From Symbiodinium natans (lineage: Eukaryota; Sar; Dinophyceae; Suessiales; Symbiodiniaceae), in NCBI GenBank assembly GCA_905221605.1, contig CAJNDS010002329.1, forward strand, positions 360,206 through 424,205: a stretch of DNA of 64,000 nucleotides, given 5' to 3'. A program made the translations under genes and the position numbers. The notes beneath the pieces were generated by a model. The model was not told the origin of the DNA. It did not search any database and worked only from the letters and a program-made list of their open reading frames with translations. Below are positions 53,693 through 63,834 of the stretch, piece after piece (the first letter of the stretch is position 1; every line of letters begins with the position of its first letter).

Positions 53693-54494
53693 TAAGCCTA
53701 GGCCCTAGGCTGATGTTTCAAACATGAAGACTTCGGAACTCTCCCCATCGATATCTTCGCTTGTCACAGAGCCAAGTATAGCACATTCAAAGCGGTCAAG
53801 ACTCGTGCCACAGAGCAAGCCATTTCGTACTGGTTTCACTTGTGCATTCAACAGGCACAGCAAAGCCGACTATTGGTGCAGCATTAGCAGTGTACGGAAC
53901 TTGATTGATCAGAAAAAGATCTGCAGTGCTTTCATATGGTTGTGCGTGCATAGCATGATCGATGTGCGGCTGCTCACGTCGAAAGAGGGTAGCGCAGGGA
54001 TCGGGAGGCGGTGCTGCTTGCTTGGGGGCTCAGCTCTTGGACAGTGGCTGGATGGCAGCGCCACAAAAACCGCTTGATTTTGGCTGGTTCGGTCCCCACA
54101 TTGCAGCCTGGACAGCAGTAGCACAAGCTTATCCATCTCAGCTATGTGCCGTGCTTGCTTGGGTGCTTGCAGCTCCATACCACGCTGACCCTCCCTCCCG
54201 CCCTTTGTGAACACCACGCGCCTTGGGTGGCTTGGGAGATGCATTGGTGTTTAACGACGTGTGGCCTTTTTCATGCTCTTTACTTTGTAGTCCAAAATAA
54301 AATGTCTTGGAAAATAAGAAATTGCCCATGAGGGCCACGCTGTGCATCTTGAAGTTTCGCGTGAGCATGATTATGCGATTGGAACACATGTGTCTGTTAC
54401 TGGCAGCATGTGTTGCGATCTCTGCAGTGGATTTTTCGCACGTGACAGTTTCTTGGAATCATGCGGTGGCTGCTCTTATTTCTTAGCTTAGTGT

Positions 54495-54625
54495 TAGCAG
54501 CGGGCAGGCTGTCCTGATCTTGCCGGATGGCGTCAGCTTGGACACAAATGCAGCGCTGAACTTATATCAACCGACCCGGGTGCTCCACGCTGCGCAGTTT
54601 TGCATGGCTATGGATGCAGGTCGCT
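54495..54625 (+). CDS. Modular surface protein, probable type II repeat exon
   Basis: The frame reads SVSSGQAVLILPDGVSLDTN, then ALNLYQPTRV and AQFCMAMDAG. G-x-x-V-x-I-x-P-x-G-V followed by a Cys fits the A-P-x-G-F position of the repeat. Confidence 0.5.
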
Positions 54626-56439
54626 CGCTGGGATGTGACACTTTCGGCCTCTGGCGGAAGCATTGTCGACATGCCTGGGGCCTTCAGAGATGGAAGTTCT
54701 TGTCAAACTTAAGTTTTCGCTGCCATATGTTGCCTTCAGATTGCCTTGTGTGTCGTTGTCTTCGTCCCTCTGCGTCAGGTACCCTGGATTGGAAGCCAAG
54801 GGTTGGTGGGACAACCCGTGGGCTCTCCGCCCTTTGCTTCTGTCCTGGGAGGGTGCGCCACATCCAACAAAACTGCAAGCGGCCTTTGTGCGGGGCGGAG
54901 TTGGCCCGTTGGCCTATGCCAGTGTCCAAAGCAACTGAGCCGTGGCTTCAGGTACGAGTTCCCCGGGAGCCAAGGCTTCGGCTTGGCCGGGTTGTTTGGA
55001 TCTTTCGCTTGGCGAGAGCTTGGGCTAGTTGTGCAGGTTCCGGTGCACATTTTATTCCGAAAGCAAGATGGCGATGCCCCAGGGAGTTCTACCTGCAAGA
55101 AGACTTGTGCTATGTTATGCTGGGTTTCGAAGAGCCACGCTGCCAGGGCTAGGGCGTTTGGGATGCGTTTGGGCTACAGTAAGTATGGTCAAGTTCAGGT
55201 TGCAATTTTGTGCGGAACTTTGTGAACAATCGCTTCTGATTCGTTTCTGATGTTGGGACACCGTGAAGAAGGAAAGGGTGCACTCTAGACCTTTGAGACC
55301 CTGTGGAACAAGCCAGGAGTCACCAAGTACTCACTATTGCCGAGCAAAGTCGGAACATGTCGGAACCCTTTAGCTTCTTGAACATTGATCGAGCCGTGCC
55401 TACTGAAGGGACGCGCCGTGACGTGATGAGAAACACGAGAAGCGAGAACCACGCCACACATTGACATGGACAATGGAGGAGGCCAACCGAAACCCTAAAG
55501 CCTTGACCCCTCAGGGGTATGCTCATATTTCGTGGACACTAATTAACACGTTTTGCCTGACTGTAAGTGCATAAAAAGAGTGTTAGGCCCAGGCCCCCTG
55601 GGCAAAAGGTGGCTGTTGCCATCGCATGGCTTTATAGTTTGTTGCATCAGCGTGTGTGACGCCCAAATTGCGCGAAGGACAACTCAGGTCTTAGCGGCAC
55701 ATGAACGCGACAGAGACGTAATTATACACACATACGAAATTCTGAGTGTGCTCTTGGCTCCTCTGCCGCATCTGGATGCATTTGTGGTCGATTGCTCTCT
55801 TCTTCAAAACATGAAGGATGTCGGGGCGCGGTACGTTCTTAGTTCTTAGACTTGCTTGGCGTGGCCCGGACTGTTCCAAAGCACGCATGTTCAGAACTGT
55901 TAGAGATTAACTCGACATTCGCGAAGTTGTCAACTCTCGTCAGCATGTGTTTGGAACTGGGCTGGCCAAGGATGATGTGTCTCGAGTCGCCGTCCACGTT
56001 TGGGCAAGGATGCGGCAACTTCTCCATGCTGATTGTTAGGGTTTGTGTCGGGCGCAGAAGGTGTGTATCCACATACCGGAGGAGCAGACTCGGGAGCGGG
56101 CTTCGGCATTTCGATGGCACAGAACACAGGCGCAATGTAGCCTGGCCGCAGATGGGTGCCCAAGAGCGACAGTATGCAGGACTAGGACATACTACAGTAG
56201 CACTAGGACCAAAGGACTTCAACCGGCCTCCCTGTGAATGACTCTCAGGACTGAAAGTCTGGGTCTCTTGCCCGATGGTTGGGCGTGGATCAAAGAAGCT
56301 GAGGCTCACCTAGTGTTTCTGCAAGCCAAAGAAACCTTGCGCGTTTCCCTGCGTTGTCCCTACACGTGTACGCAGAGGTGGATACCGGTAGCATTTGTTG
56401 GGCGCCCAGCTTGACCTGGGGCGTTTTGTGGTGTTTTGC
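54626..56439. other. Intron-like stretch with unresolved frames
   Basis: Overlapping frames at 54663-55250 contain protein-like pieces (EVLVKLKFSLPYVAFRLPC; FRYEFPGSQGFGLAGLFGSF) in different phases. No join is convincing. Confidence 0.35.
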
Positions 56440-56555
56440 TGCGTTGCTGAATTGGCACCTCAGCACAGCCAAGCTCAGGCCTTTTGACTGATGCAGCCAA
56501 CATCACGAACTCAGCTTCTGGAACCCGATTCTCCTTTACCGTTGGCTGCCCGGAA
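56440..56555 (+). CDS. Modular surface protein, probable exon
   Basis: The frame reads SAQPSSGLLTDAANITNSAS then GTRFSFTVGCPERT. G-x-R-F-x-F-x-V-x-x-P resembles the Y-x-F-x-V-x-N-P block. Confidence 0.4.
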
Positions 56556-57295
56556 AGAACCCGGCACCATAGTCTGACGTCCATCCGCATCTTAGCGCCC
56601 AGGTCTTGGTATCCTTGCCAGACAATAACAACAATTGGCCCGCATGGCTCTCAAATCTGCGGCACATGATTTACGAAGTTCTTTTGCGTTTGCCCGAAAT
56701 GTGGTGATGTTATGTGATGTTGCCATGCTGTCATGCTCCATTCTTTGAAGTAGGGTTCCAAACGCTGACACATGACGGTCTGCACACTAAGTTGCAAAAG
56801 CAAAGCTTTGTAGCACCGACGAGCCGAAGGTTCAGAGTTCAAGGTGTAGGGCTAGGGTGCCACAACACATGTCTCCTTCATGTGTTGGCAGTGTTCCTGA
56901 TAAAGCTTTCTGACACGATCGCCATCCAGCGCCCTGCGACACATCTAGAAAAGCATCGGGGGTTGGAGGTGGAAAGCTGATATAATTTAAATGCTTGTTG
57001 CTGTCAGCAAGATGCCCCTGCTGCTCAACGATGACAAACCTGCAGCTTGTTCCCTCAGGTTGACAAGTTTTGGCAGTTACGCTTCTGTCGTCTGACATGT
57101 GCCAACTCCTCCAGCGGTGAGGTACATTGGCTTGTCGGAATTCTAGCCTAAGGTTCTTGTTCTGGTTTACTGTCATTGCAATTCTACCGCAGGTAGACAC
57201 TTTCTACATGTCGGGCTTCTTGCAGGGTGAGGCCTTTCAAGAAATGTCATCTGAACTTGTATACTCATCTAGTCACGCTGCCATTGTCGTGGCAG

Positions 57296-57412
57296 GTTTA
57301 CCCGGGCTGGGAGCCTGTGCAGACCAACGGCAATGTCGAAGGCCGAAGCACGTGGCTGGGCTTGGTGGCAGCGATGGGAGCCCTGGTCTTGGGCATCCAT
57401 GTACAAACCTGA
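57296..57412 (+). CDS. Possible last exon with membrane anchor
   Basis: After tggcag the frame reads VYPGWEPVQTNGNVEGRSTW then LGLVAAMGALVLGIHVQT and a TGA. A single hydrophobic helix of about 16-18 residues lies almost at the C-terminus. This would anchor the large surface protein in the membrane, but the link to the upstream exons is inferred from order and strand only. Confidence 0.4.
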   Translation, partial: VYPGWEPVQTNGNVEGRSTWLGLVAAMGALVLGIHVQT

Positions 57413-59548
57413 GAGCACGCACGCGTGCGAATGGAAGGTATTGCTTGTTGCACAAATGTAGATAGTGTGCTTGGCCTGTACATAGAGGTGTTGGCCATCA
57501 GAGGAACTGTCTAATACGGATAGATCTGATGCCTCTCCGCTCCAGCACCTGGCCAACGCTGGTTCGCAAAAAGTCCCAATATGTTCCAACGGAAAGTCCT
57601 GTTCGGGAAGCAGCACCGTCACATGCCACATGCAAACATCTCCCTCTCTCTCTCAGACTGACTGACTGAACATGTTCGCTTAGTTTGCTGTGCCCGTATC
57701 GCTGCACCGGGCTGACAGATGCGCAGCTGAAAGGAACAGCATGTAGGGGATCGCAAGGACGTTTCCTAACGCAGGGAGCTCATCAACTTGAGTGCTGCGT
57801 GCTGCTGGTGCCTGTCACGAATCATGAACAAGACAGGATCGAGGAGTGACAGGAGTGACGCTGAGGACTGCGATCCTCGAAATGTCGCAGACTGGCAAGT
57901 CAAAGCGAAACCAACGTGAAAGCAATTTGGCCGATTCTTGGCTTTGGTGAGAAGTTGATGCGGGGTGGTCGGAGTGGTGTGGCGTGATGTAACGTGCAGA
58001 TCATACGTGCAGCTTATGCGCAGTTGTATGTTGCAATCCACGTCAGCTTGCAAGGAAAAGTACCAGACAGAGGGCCCCTTCACCACGGCGCCCCGGCATC
58101 TACACTTGCGATTCGTTGACTGCATCGAGCGTTCCATCCTAGAGCTTTCTTTCCCTGAATCAGGATAGCAGGAACAGGGCTGTGAGTGAAACAGTGGCAG
58201 AAACCGATTGTGCACATGTTCAAGCACAAACTTCATGTTCTGCGGTGTGCCTGGAACAATATGAATTGCTTGGCAACCTGCGACTGCGACTCCTGACTTC
58301 ACAGCGCTCCCTAAACATCTTTCTGCTTCCAGCCGATGCCAGAGGATTTTGTGTGTGTTTGTGTGTTGTTGGTGATGTGTAGCGAGGGAGCGGTTAGAAT
58401 TCCAGATCCACACTGGGCCTACCCCATCGACGGAATATGACGAACTAGAGTGGGCCTGAGAACTAGTTGGATACGGCGCCCTGTTGCTTTCTCTACGAAA
58501 GCACGAAACCTAGGTTGTCGCGCCATTGGAGGAAAATGACGGTAGTTGGACATCCAGGAAATATTGCATTGAGAAGAACCTTACACTCTTTGCTAAATTG
58601 TGTTTCGGTTTTTGAGATTGAGTGTGTTAGCCCGGTGTCTCAGCCCTTAAAGGTCAAGTCCGCAACCCGCAACCTGTAGATAAACAAAGCGCTATAACTA
58701 CCGCTGTTTCGGCAGTTTTGGGCATGGTCGCCAAAGGGCATGGATGCTTGTGACAGCTTGACTTGTTCCACATCCTTGTGCAGTACGTTGCGCAAAGAGG
58801 CAAAAACGGTGTAAATACCGGTGTTTTTGACATGGTCGCCAAAGGCAGCATGTTGTACAAAGAGGCGACAGCGCTGTAAATACCAGTGTTTGCGCATGGA
58901 CGCAATAGGAATGACGTTCTTGTCCCCCCACCCACCCACCCCCAACCCAGCCGAACATTCACAAGGCTTAACAACCCGAAAGACCGCACCATGTAGCAGG
59001 GCTCCCTATGCGGACGCCACCAACGAATTATTCCAACTCTGAATAAGCTGCCATCGACGAACCCTGAATCGGGACAGGAAGTGCTTGCTTGTAGTTGTGT
59101 GTGGTGCTCTTGTCATAATTTTCTAGCATGTTGTCTGCGGTTGGCCATTTGATGGTTCTGGGCAAAGGCTGGAACTTCTGCTCTGACAAGTTGCAGGTGT
59201 GTCAATGGCCGTAATCACACTCACGGCTACTCTACTCACTCGCAAACTGGGATGTTTCGCTTTGGTGGGTCTGGAACATCATGCCGGTATTGCAGCGCTG
59301 CTCCTTTGTTTCAGTTCCCACCCTGAGTTCATACCCCATGCGCAGCTTTTGATGTGCTCTCCCAGTGACATTGATGTCGTTACAGACTGGTGACCGGTGC
59401 ATGCCAGAAGCAAGGCTACTGAGGCCCATCCCCAACTCTTAATTTCGGACCTAACTGGCTGCTAAACAAGCAGCTGTTGAGATGTTTGTGCTTGTGGAGT
59501 GTTGTCACATTGCGATTTTCTTAGACTTGTGACAATCTGTTGAAGACA
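57413..59548. other. Spacer with a tandem repeat, no recognised gene
   Basis: No domain is visible on either strand. Open frames at 58640-58992 come from the tandem repeat there. Confidence 0.5.
58686..58905 (+). repeat. Degenerate ~50-base repeat, three copies
   Basis: Copies at about 58686-58737, 58790-58848 and 58857-58905 share CAAAG(A/C)GC, then GCTGTAAATACC(G/A)(G/C)TGTTT, then CATGG(T/A)CGC(C/A)A. The second and third are adjacent; the first is more diverged. Confidence 0.65.
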
Positions 59549-59860
59549 ATGGCAAGCTTCAGTCAACATAAAGTTGTGTCAGCTGAGGTCATGATTCGAA
59601 ATATTCCAACGGAATACACGCAGGATGAGCTAATTATGGAAGTCAGCGAGGCCTCTTGGCGCCGCGGTGCAGCTGTGGTTTCTTCCTTGAAACTTCGTGA
59701 AAAACTGTACAGGTCATGGGATCTCCTCACTTCTTCGATTTCTTTTATTTGCTGGGGCCCCCGGTGGGTCACGGCGAGTCTGCATCGCCAGTGCATGTTC
59801 TCTGGATTTGTTTTCCCTGGGAGGCCGTGGGACACGCAGAATGACTGCAACATAGGCCGC
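59549..59860 (+). CDS. Mei2-like RNA recognition motif, gene fragment
   Basis: The first exon (59549 to about 59655) reads HKVVSAEVMIRNIPTEYTQD then ELIMEVSEAS. V-M-I-R-N-I-P-x-x-Y-T-x-x-x-L is the signature of the C-terminal RRM of Mei2-like proteins. The next exon (59713-59770, after gtacag and before GTGGGT) gives GSPHFFDFFYLLGPP, matching the Y-D-F-F-Y-L-P strand. A third piece near 59843-59860 (NDCNIG) may start the N-x-G-Y-A-F-I-N-F strand but then diverges. Mei2-like proteins bind RNA and regulate meiosis and growth in fungi and plants; the role here is unknown. The rest of the domain is not found, so the gene may be partial or broken. Confidence 0.7.
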
Positions 59861-60002
59861 TCACCCGGCTTGATGAATGCAGTTCTTGGCAGCTCGCAGG
59901 CCTCTATATGCAACACGGAAACTTGAGGCAAACCACTGCAGGGAAGCGCTTGAAAACGTTTCAGGAAGTCGACCGAAAGAGTTTCATGGAGGGGAAGCAT
60001 GG

Positions 60003-60170
60003 TGCTGGAATCGATGTTTCCGTGAGTCGGCCGGGTTTCATTGCTTTGTAGTCCAAGCTTAGTACTGGAATCGACGTTTCCGGTGAGCCGCCTGGATTTT
60101 CATTGGTTTGTAGTACAAACTGAGCATTCGAAACGACATCTCGTTAGACGGCTGGGTCATAAAGCGTTAC
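60003..60170 (+). repeat. Tandem ~62-base repeat, 2.5 copies
   Basis: Units start near 60001, 60063 and 60124. They share GT(G/A)CTGGAATCGA(T/C)GTTTCC, GTGAG(T/C)CG, GG(A/G)TTTTCATTG, TTTGTAGT(C/A)CAA. The third unit is strongly diverged. Confidence 0.7.
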
Positions 60171-61034
60171 AAGTGAGATGAAGACAAGCGCCTCCTTCGG
60201 GATTTGCAGCCAGCAGGCACTCGAAATTGTAAGAACAGTCCAAAGCATCAGCGTCCGCCAGGTATCGTGGGTTCTGAGCCCTCACGAGTTGACAACGACG
60301 TGCAGCGTCCACATTGGTGTTTCGCATTTACTGATGTGTATTTTCTGCCACTGATGTGCAATTTTCTCCAGGCGTCCACATTGGGGTTATCGGTATTTTC
60401 GCCAACGGATGTGAGTTAAATCCACTACTTGCAAGGCAAATTCGCTGGCCACCGGCTGCGTCGGTAATGCCTGAACACCCTATGAAAATTGCGTTTCATT
60501 GGGGGCGGAGGCCCTTCAGCAACCACTTCGGGAGATATTGAGTAGCATGCTTAGGCTAAGCGGCTAAGCTTTCCTGGGGGATTCTCAATATTTCGTATCA
60601 AATTCGCTGCTTTTTGACAGCATAAAAACCCATCATTGGGGGGGAACCCGCCGTCGACTTCGTCAACTTCCAGAGTCTGCGGCGTTCATTGGGGTTTCAG
60701 GCCCCCCTTCCGCCAAAAAGGTCAACTTTCCGGAGCCCCTATAGGTTACATAAATTTCTTTTAGCTAAGCGCGGTGCATCTGTGCAATAGGCAGCGCGCA
60801 CAAATGCCGATTGCTCTGAATAAGCGAGAGTTGCCAGAGTTGGGTGTTTAGTGTGCGTGACTGTGTCTAAGGCTATGTTTTCGTAAATTTCCCCGATCCT
60901 GCAGCGGCTCAAAACGCTGCCGGGGCCCAAGTCTTTCAGAGCAGGATGGTCATCACATCCGCAACCAAGCCTGAAGACGCTTTCGTAAGTTCAGTCGGCT
61001 TGCTGTTTAGCTGATTGTCCATAACTTGTTTAGA
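60171..61034. other. Spacer, nothing recognised
   Basis: The phrase GCGTCCACATTGG recurs at 60305 and 60371, and ATTGGGG recurs several times (60381, 60497, 60634, 60688). No gene is visible. Confidence 0.45.
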
Positions 61035-61271
61035 GCCCAGCTTGCCCGAACTTTCGGGCCCTCAGGTCTGTTTTTATTGCTTATGATTCTAGCTGGACCT
61101 GAGGTTCGAGCTTTTTCCAATTATCATTTCCGCCAACACGACAGCAAGAAGGCCGACCTCTCATCTGCAGTTGAGAATCAGCGTTGCCTGGAAGAATGTG
61201 TGTCCGGCTTGTGTGGCCCGCGCTATAAGCGCTGCCTAAGCTGCTTGTGCCACGGCCAATGCTTGTTGCAG
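61035..61271 (+). CDS. Exon of a secreted Cys-rich protein, unknown
   Basis: The frame reads ARTFGPSGLFLLLMILAGPE then VRAF, a signal-peptide-like stretch, followed by CLEECVSGLCGPRYKRCLSC then LCHGQC, and ends before a GTTGGC donor at 61272. An in-frame ATG lies at 61083 inside the hydrophobic run; no ATG precedes it in the same frame, so the true start may be in an upstream exon. Eight Cys in about 30 residues suggest a disulphide-rich extracellular module. I recognise no family. Confidence 0.5.
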
Positions 61272-63435
61272 GTTGGCAAGGTGTCGCCAGCGCATATCCA
61301 GGTCGGCTGACTGTTCTAAAGTGGCAGTGCTGGTCGGCAGTGGCACGTGTGCATGCAGGGCCTGGAGAACAACCTCAGGCATTTGCAGGCCTTGGCAGAC
61401 AATTGTACCATCTCATCGCCCGTCAGCCGTCGACGTCTGCCAGGATCGCGCTGTCGTGCTGGGCAACCATCCATGCAGCCCCATAGTAATGTGGACTCTG
61501 GACGGCCACAGTTAAGTTGCACAAGTTGCTGGAAGTGTTACATGTCTGTGAGCACGACAATGCTCGGGAGTGTAATGATTGCTGAGGAAGGGACAGAAGG
61601 CCACTTGCAGTCTGAAGGGATCCCACTGGAATTTGAGAGTTGCATCTCACAGTTTCTCAGCTCGCAGGTGGAGCTGAGCCTGATATTCCAGGAGCTGAGG
61701 ACGCAGGAGTCTCCTGCCAGCTTGCACCTGTGCAGTCACGTTCCGACCTGCAGTCTCAATGACACACCCGATGCCTCCCCGCTTGTCTTTTTGGGTTGCA
61801 GACCTCGGGCCTTGCCAACGAGCCAGCTGTTGCTGGGCAGTTTCTTTCATCCTCTGTTTCGAGCATGTGACAGGACACCCTGAGAAAGTTTGAGAGCGGA
61901 CACAGTTCCTCTCCAGGCTCAGTTTCCTCAAATCCTCTGAGCCACCTGTGACCCACTAAGCGCGGGGTTCGTTTGCAGTGCACAGAGGCCATCTCGCGGC
62001 TGCACAGAATGACCTTGCCCAGGAGCCTTGAATATTACATAATAGCGCTGCTCAGACCGTTCTCAGGGAAATTCTGAGAAGAGGTTTTGCTGTGTTGGAC
62101 TCGGCAGGCTGCTGCCGAGGCATTAAAGGGACCTGCTGCGCCTCCTCCGGTGGTGAATGTCGGTGAGGCTGGAATTCACGAAGCGCATGCTCTTTATCCA
62201 AAGAGTGGTCCAAGCAGTGGTCAAAGCATATTTGCTTGTGTTTACTGTGTTTTGCCGTGTTCCCGGGTGTTCCTGATGTCAGACCTTTGCTGACCTGTTG
62301 GACCGGGCTGCAGGGCTGTCACGATCACAAGGCCAGATATTCACTCAGCTTAGCTCCCAAAAAGCCCAAGGACTCGCAGGCTTGCCACAATCTGCTAGAC
62401 AATGTGGCTCTTTCCCCATTGCACAGGTGCTGTGATGAACCCTGGTTTAGTGATGCCGTACATGCAGCGGGCAAGCCCTGCAAGATTGATTGCTGTGGTG
62501 CAAGAGGTGTGCGGGGTTGTGCCATGCTGACTCAGGCAGCGCCAGGAATGCAACAAGGCGTGGGAGATTTCAACGCCAGATTCCAATCTCTGTACCGATG
62601 CAAGAGGTGGCACCGGCATGTTGTCACCCCCTGGATCCGTTGGTTCGAACTACAGCATTGTGACTGGACAAGGCAGGGGCAGCAGTGCTTGTGATTTTGC
62701 CAAGCAGATGCGATCTGCGCAGGTGGTGCATCACCTGCCGCTGCTGCGTATAATCGCATGATGGCGGCTGGAGCTCAAGGCTAGCTACAGAAATCAACCA
62801 ATTTAGTAGCAAAGCCAGCACACGGACGGAACAGCGACGAGCATCACAACAATCACTGGCCCGGCAGGTTATGGAAGCCAGCCTGGACTTGGCCAGGTGG
62901 TGAACATGTTGCAGACCGGGACCAAGACTTTTCTCACATTTTCTCACGTGTTTCGGAACGCATTTCTTCCTGAATCGTCTGTAGGTCCCCATCGGTTCCT
63001 TGCCAGAGACCCCCTGGCTCGGACAAGGGGGTCTCGATGGGCCCACCACCTGGCCAGTTCTTCGCAAGGCACCGAACAATCGCACCTGTCCACAGAATTC
63101 CACAGATTTGGCTGATTTGCTGTGATGTTCCCGCGTGCTCTTCAGAGGAAGCCTGAGCAGATGAGTGCTCCGAGTCCAAGCTCTTTGAATGCTTCGGCCG
63201 CGCCTTGGCCATCGCCGCAGGCTTCCGAGATCTTCAGCGAGCCAGCCGCGTTTTCGTATCGGTGAAAGTGAAAGTTCTTGATGGACAGGACTTGGCCGCA
63301 ATCGGACTTGTTGCTGATCCCAATCTGTGCGCCTGAGTTGGAGCAGATGTCTTTGATCGACCAGCTCCTGTGACTAGTGCACACGGGGCATACAAGGAAA
63401 CACAGTAGCAAGAGCTTGTTCAGCCTGCCTATGCA
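61272..63435 (+). other. Probable exon/intron mix of a Cys-rich gene
   Basis: Protein-like + strand fragments include LEFESCISQFLSSQVELSLI (about 61620-61690), RCCDEPWFSDAVHAAGKPCK then IDCCG (about 62425-62505), and PGSVGSNYSIVTGQGRGSSA then CDFAKQMRSAQ before a GTGGTG donor (about 62612-62703). They could continue the Cys-rich gene at 61035. Splice joins are unresolved. A minus-strand frame of 225 codons at 62624-63301 has no domain and is probably a shadow. Confidence 0.35.
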
Positions 63436-63834
63436 ATGCGTGGCTATGCCGCGAACTTTGGAGTGTACCTAGAGTCGCGACTGGCTGGCCTCTGGAATAT
63501 GGCACGCAATGGCACGCCGGCACACTTTGAAATCTTCAAAACAACGCTGCAAAGTAGTAGCTGGTTGAGCGCGTGCAATTTGCTTTTGGCCTATCAACAG
63601 TTTCGCACGCCACCTGCCCCTTTGGGTACTTGCCTTTCTGATATCGGCGTGCAGGGATACAGAGCCGTGCTGGGTGCTCCTGGCATGGCTGTAGCCATTT
63701 TGGCACGGGTCTGGAGGGCCCCGTACACTCCTCTACAAGTGCATGATCCGAAGTTAGAGATAGATAAGAGAAAGATGGAGTCAGCTGAAGGGACTTCCAT
63801 GGTTTTCCCAGAGCCGCCGGAAGGTACGGCATGA
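63436..63834 (+). other. Open frame of 132 codons, unknown
   Basis: The frame from ATG 63436 reads MRGYAANFGVYLESRLAGLW and later QGYRAVLGAPGMAVAILARV. It contains the spliced-leader-like word at 63690-63703. No family is recognised, and it may contain a real exon. A separate frame at the very end (NVEEDIFGGDEQDGSDLEL, after ttgcag at about 63945) looks like an acidic exon running off the window. Confidence 0.35.
63688..63703 (+). other. Match to dinoflagellate spliced-leader core
   Basis: The bases GTAGCCATTTTGGC are identical to the core of the 22-nt spliced leader that dinoflagellates trans-splice onto mRNAs. With the two preceding bases, 15 of 16 positions match. The last five leader bases (TCAAG) are not kept. 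It may be a relic of a retroposed mRNA or a chance match. Confidence 0.4.

Noticed and set aside
62624-63301. 225-codon minus-strand frame
   Set aside because: No domain, Arg/Ser-rich as expected from antisense of GC-rich DNA, and against the direction of all recognised genes.
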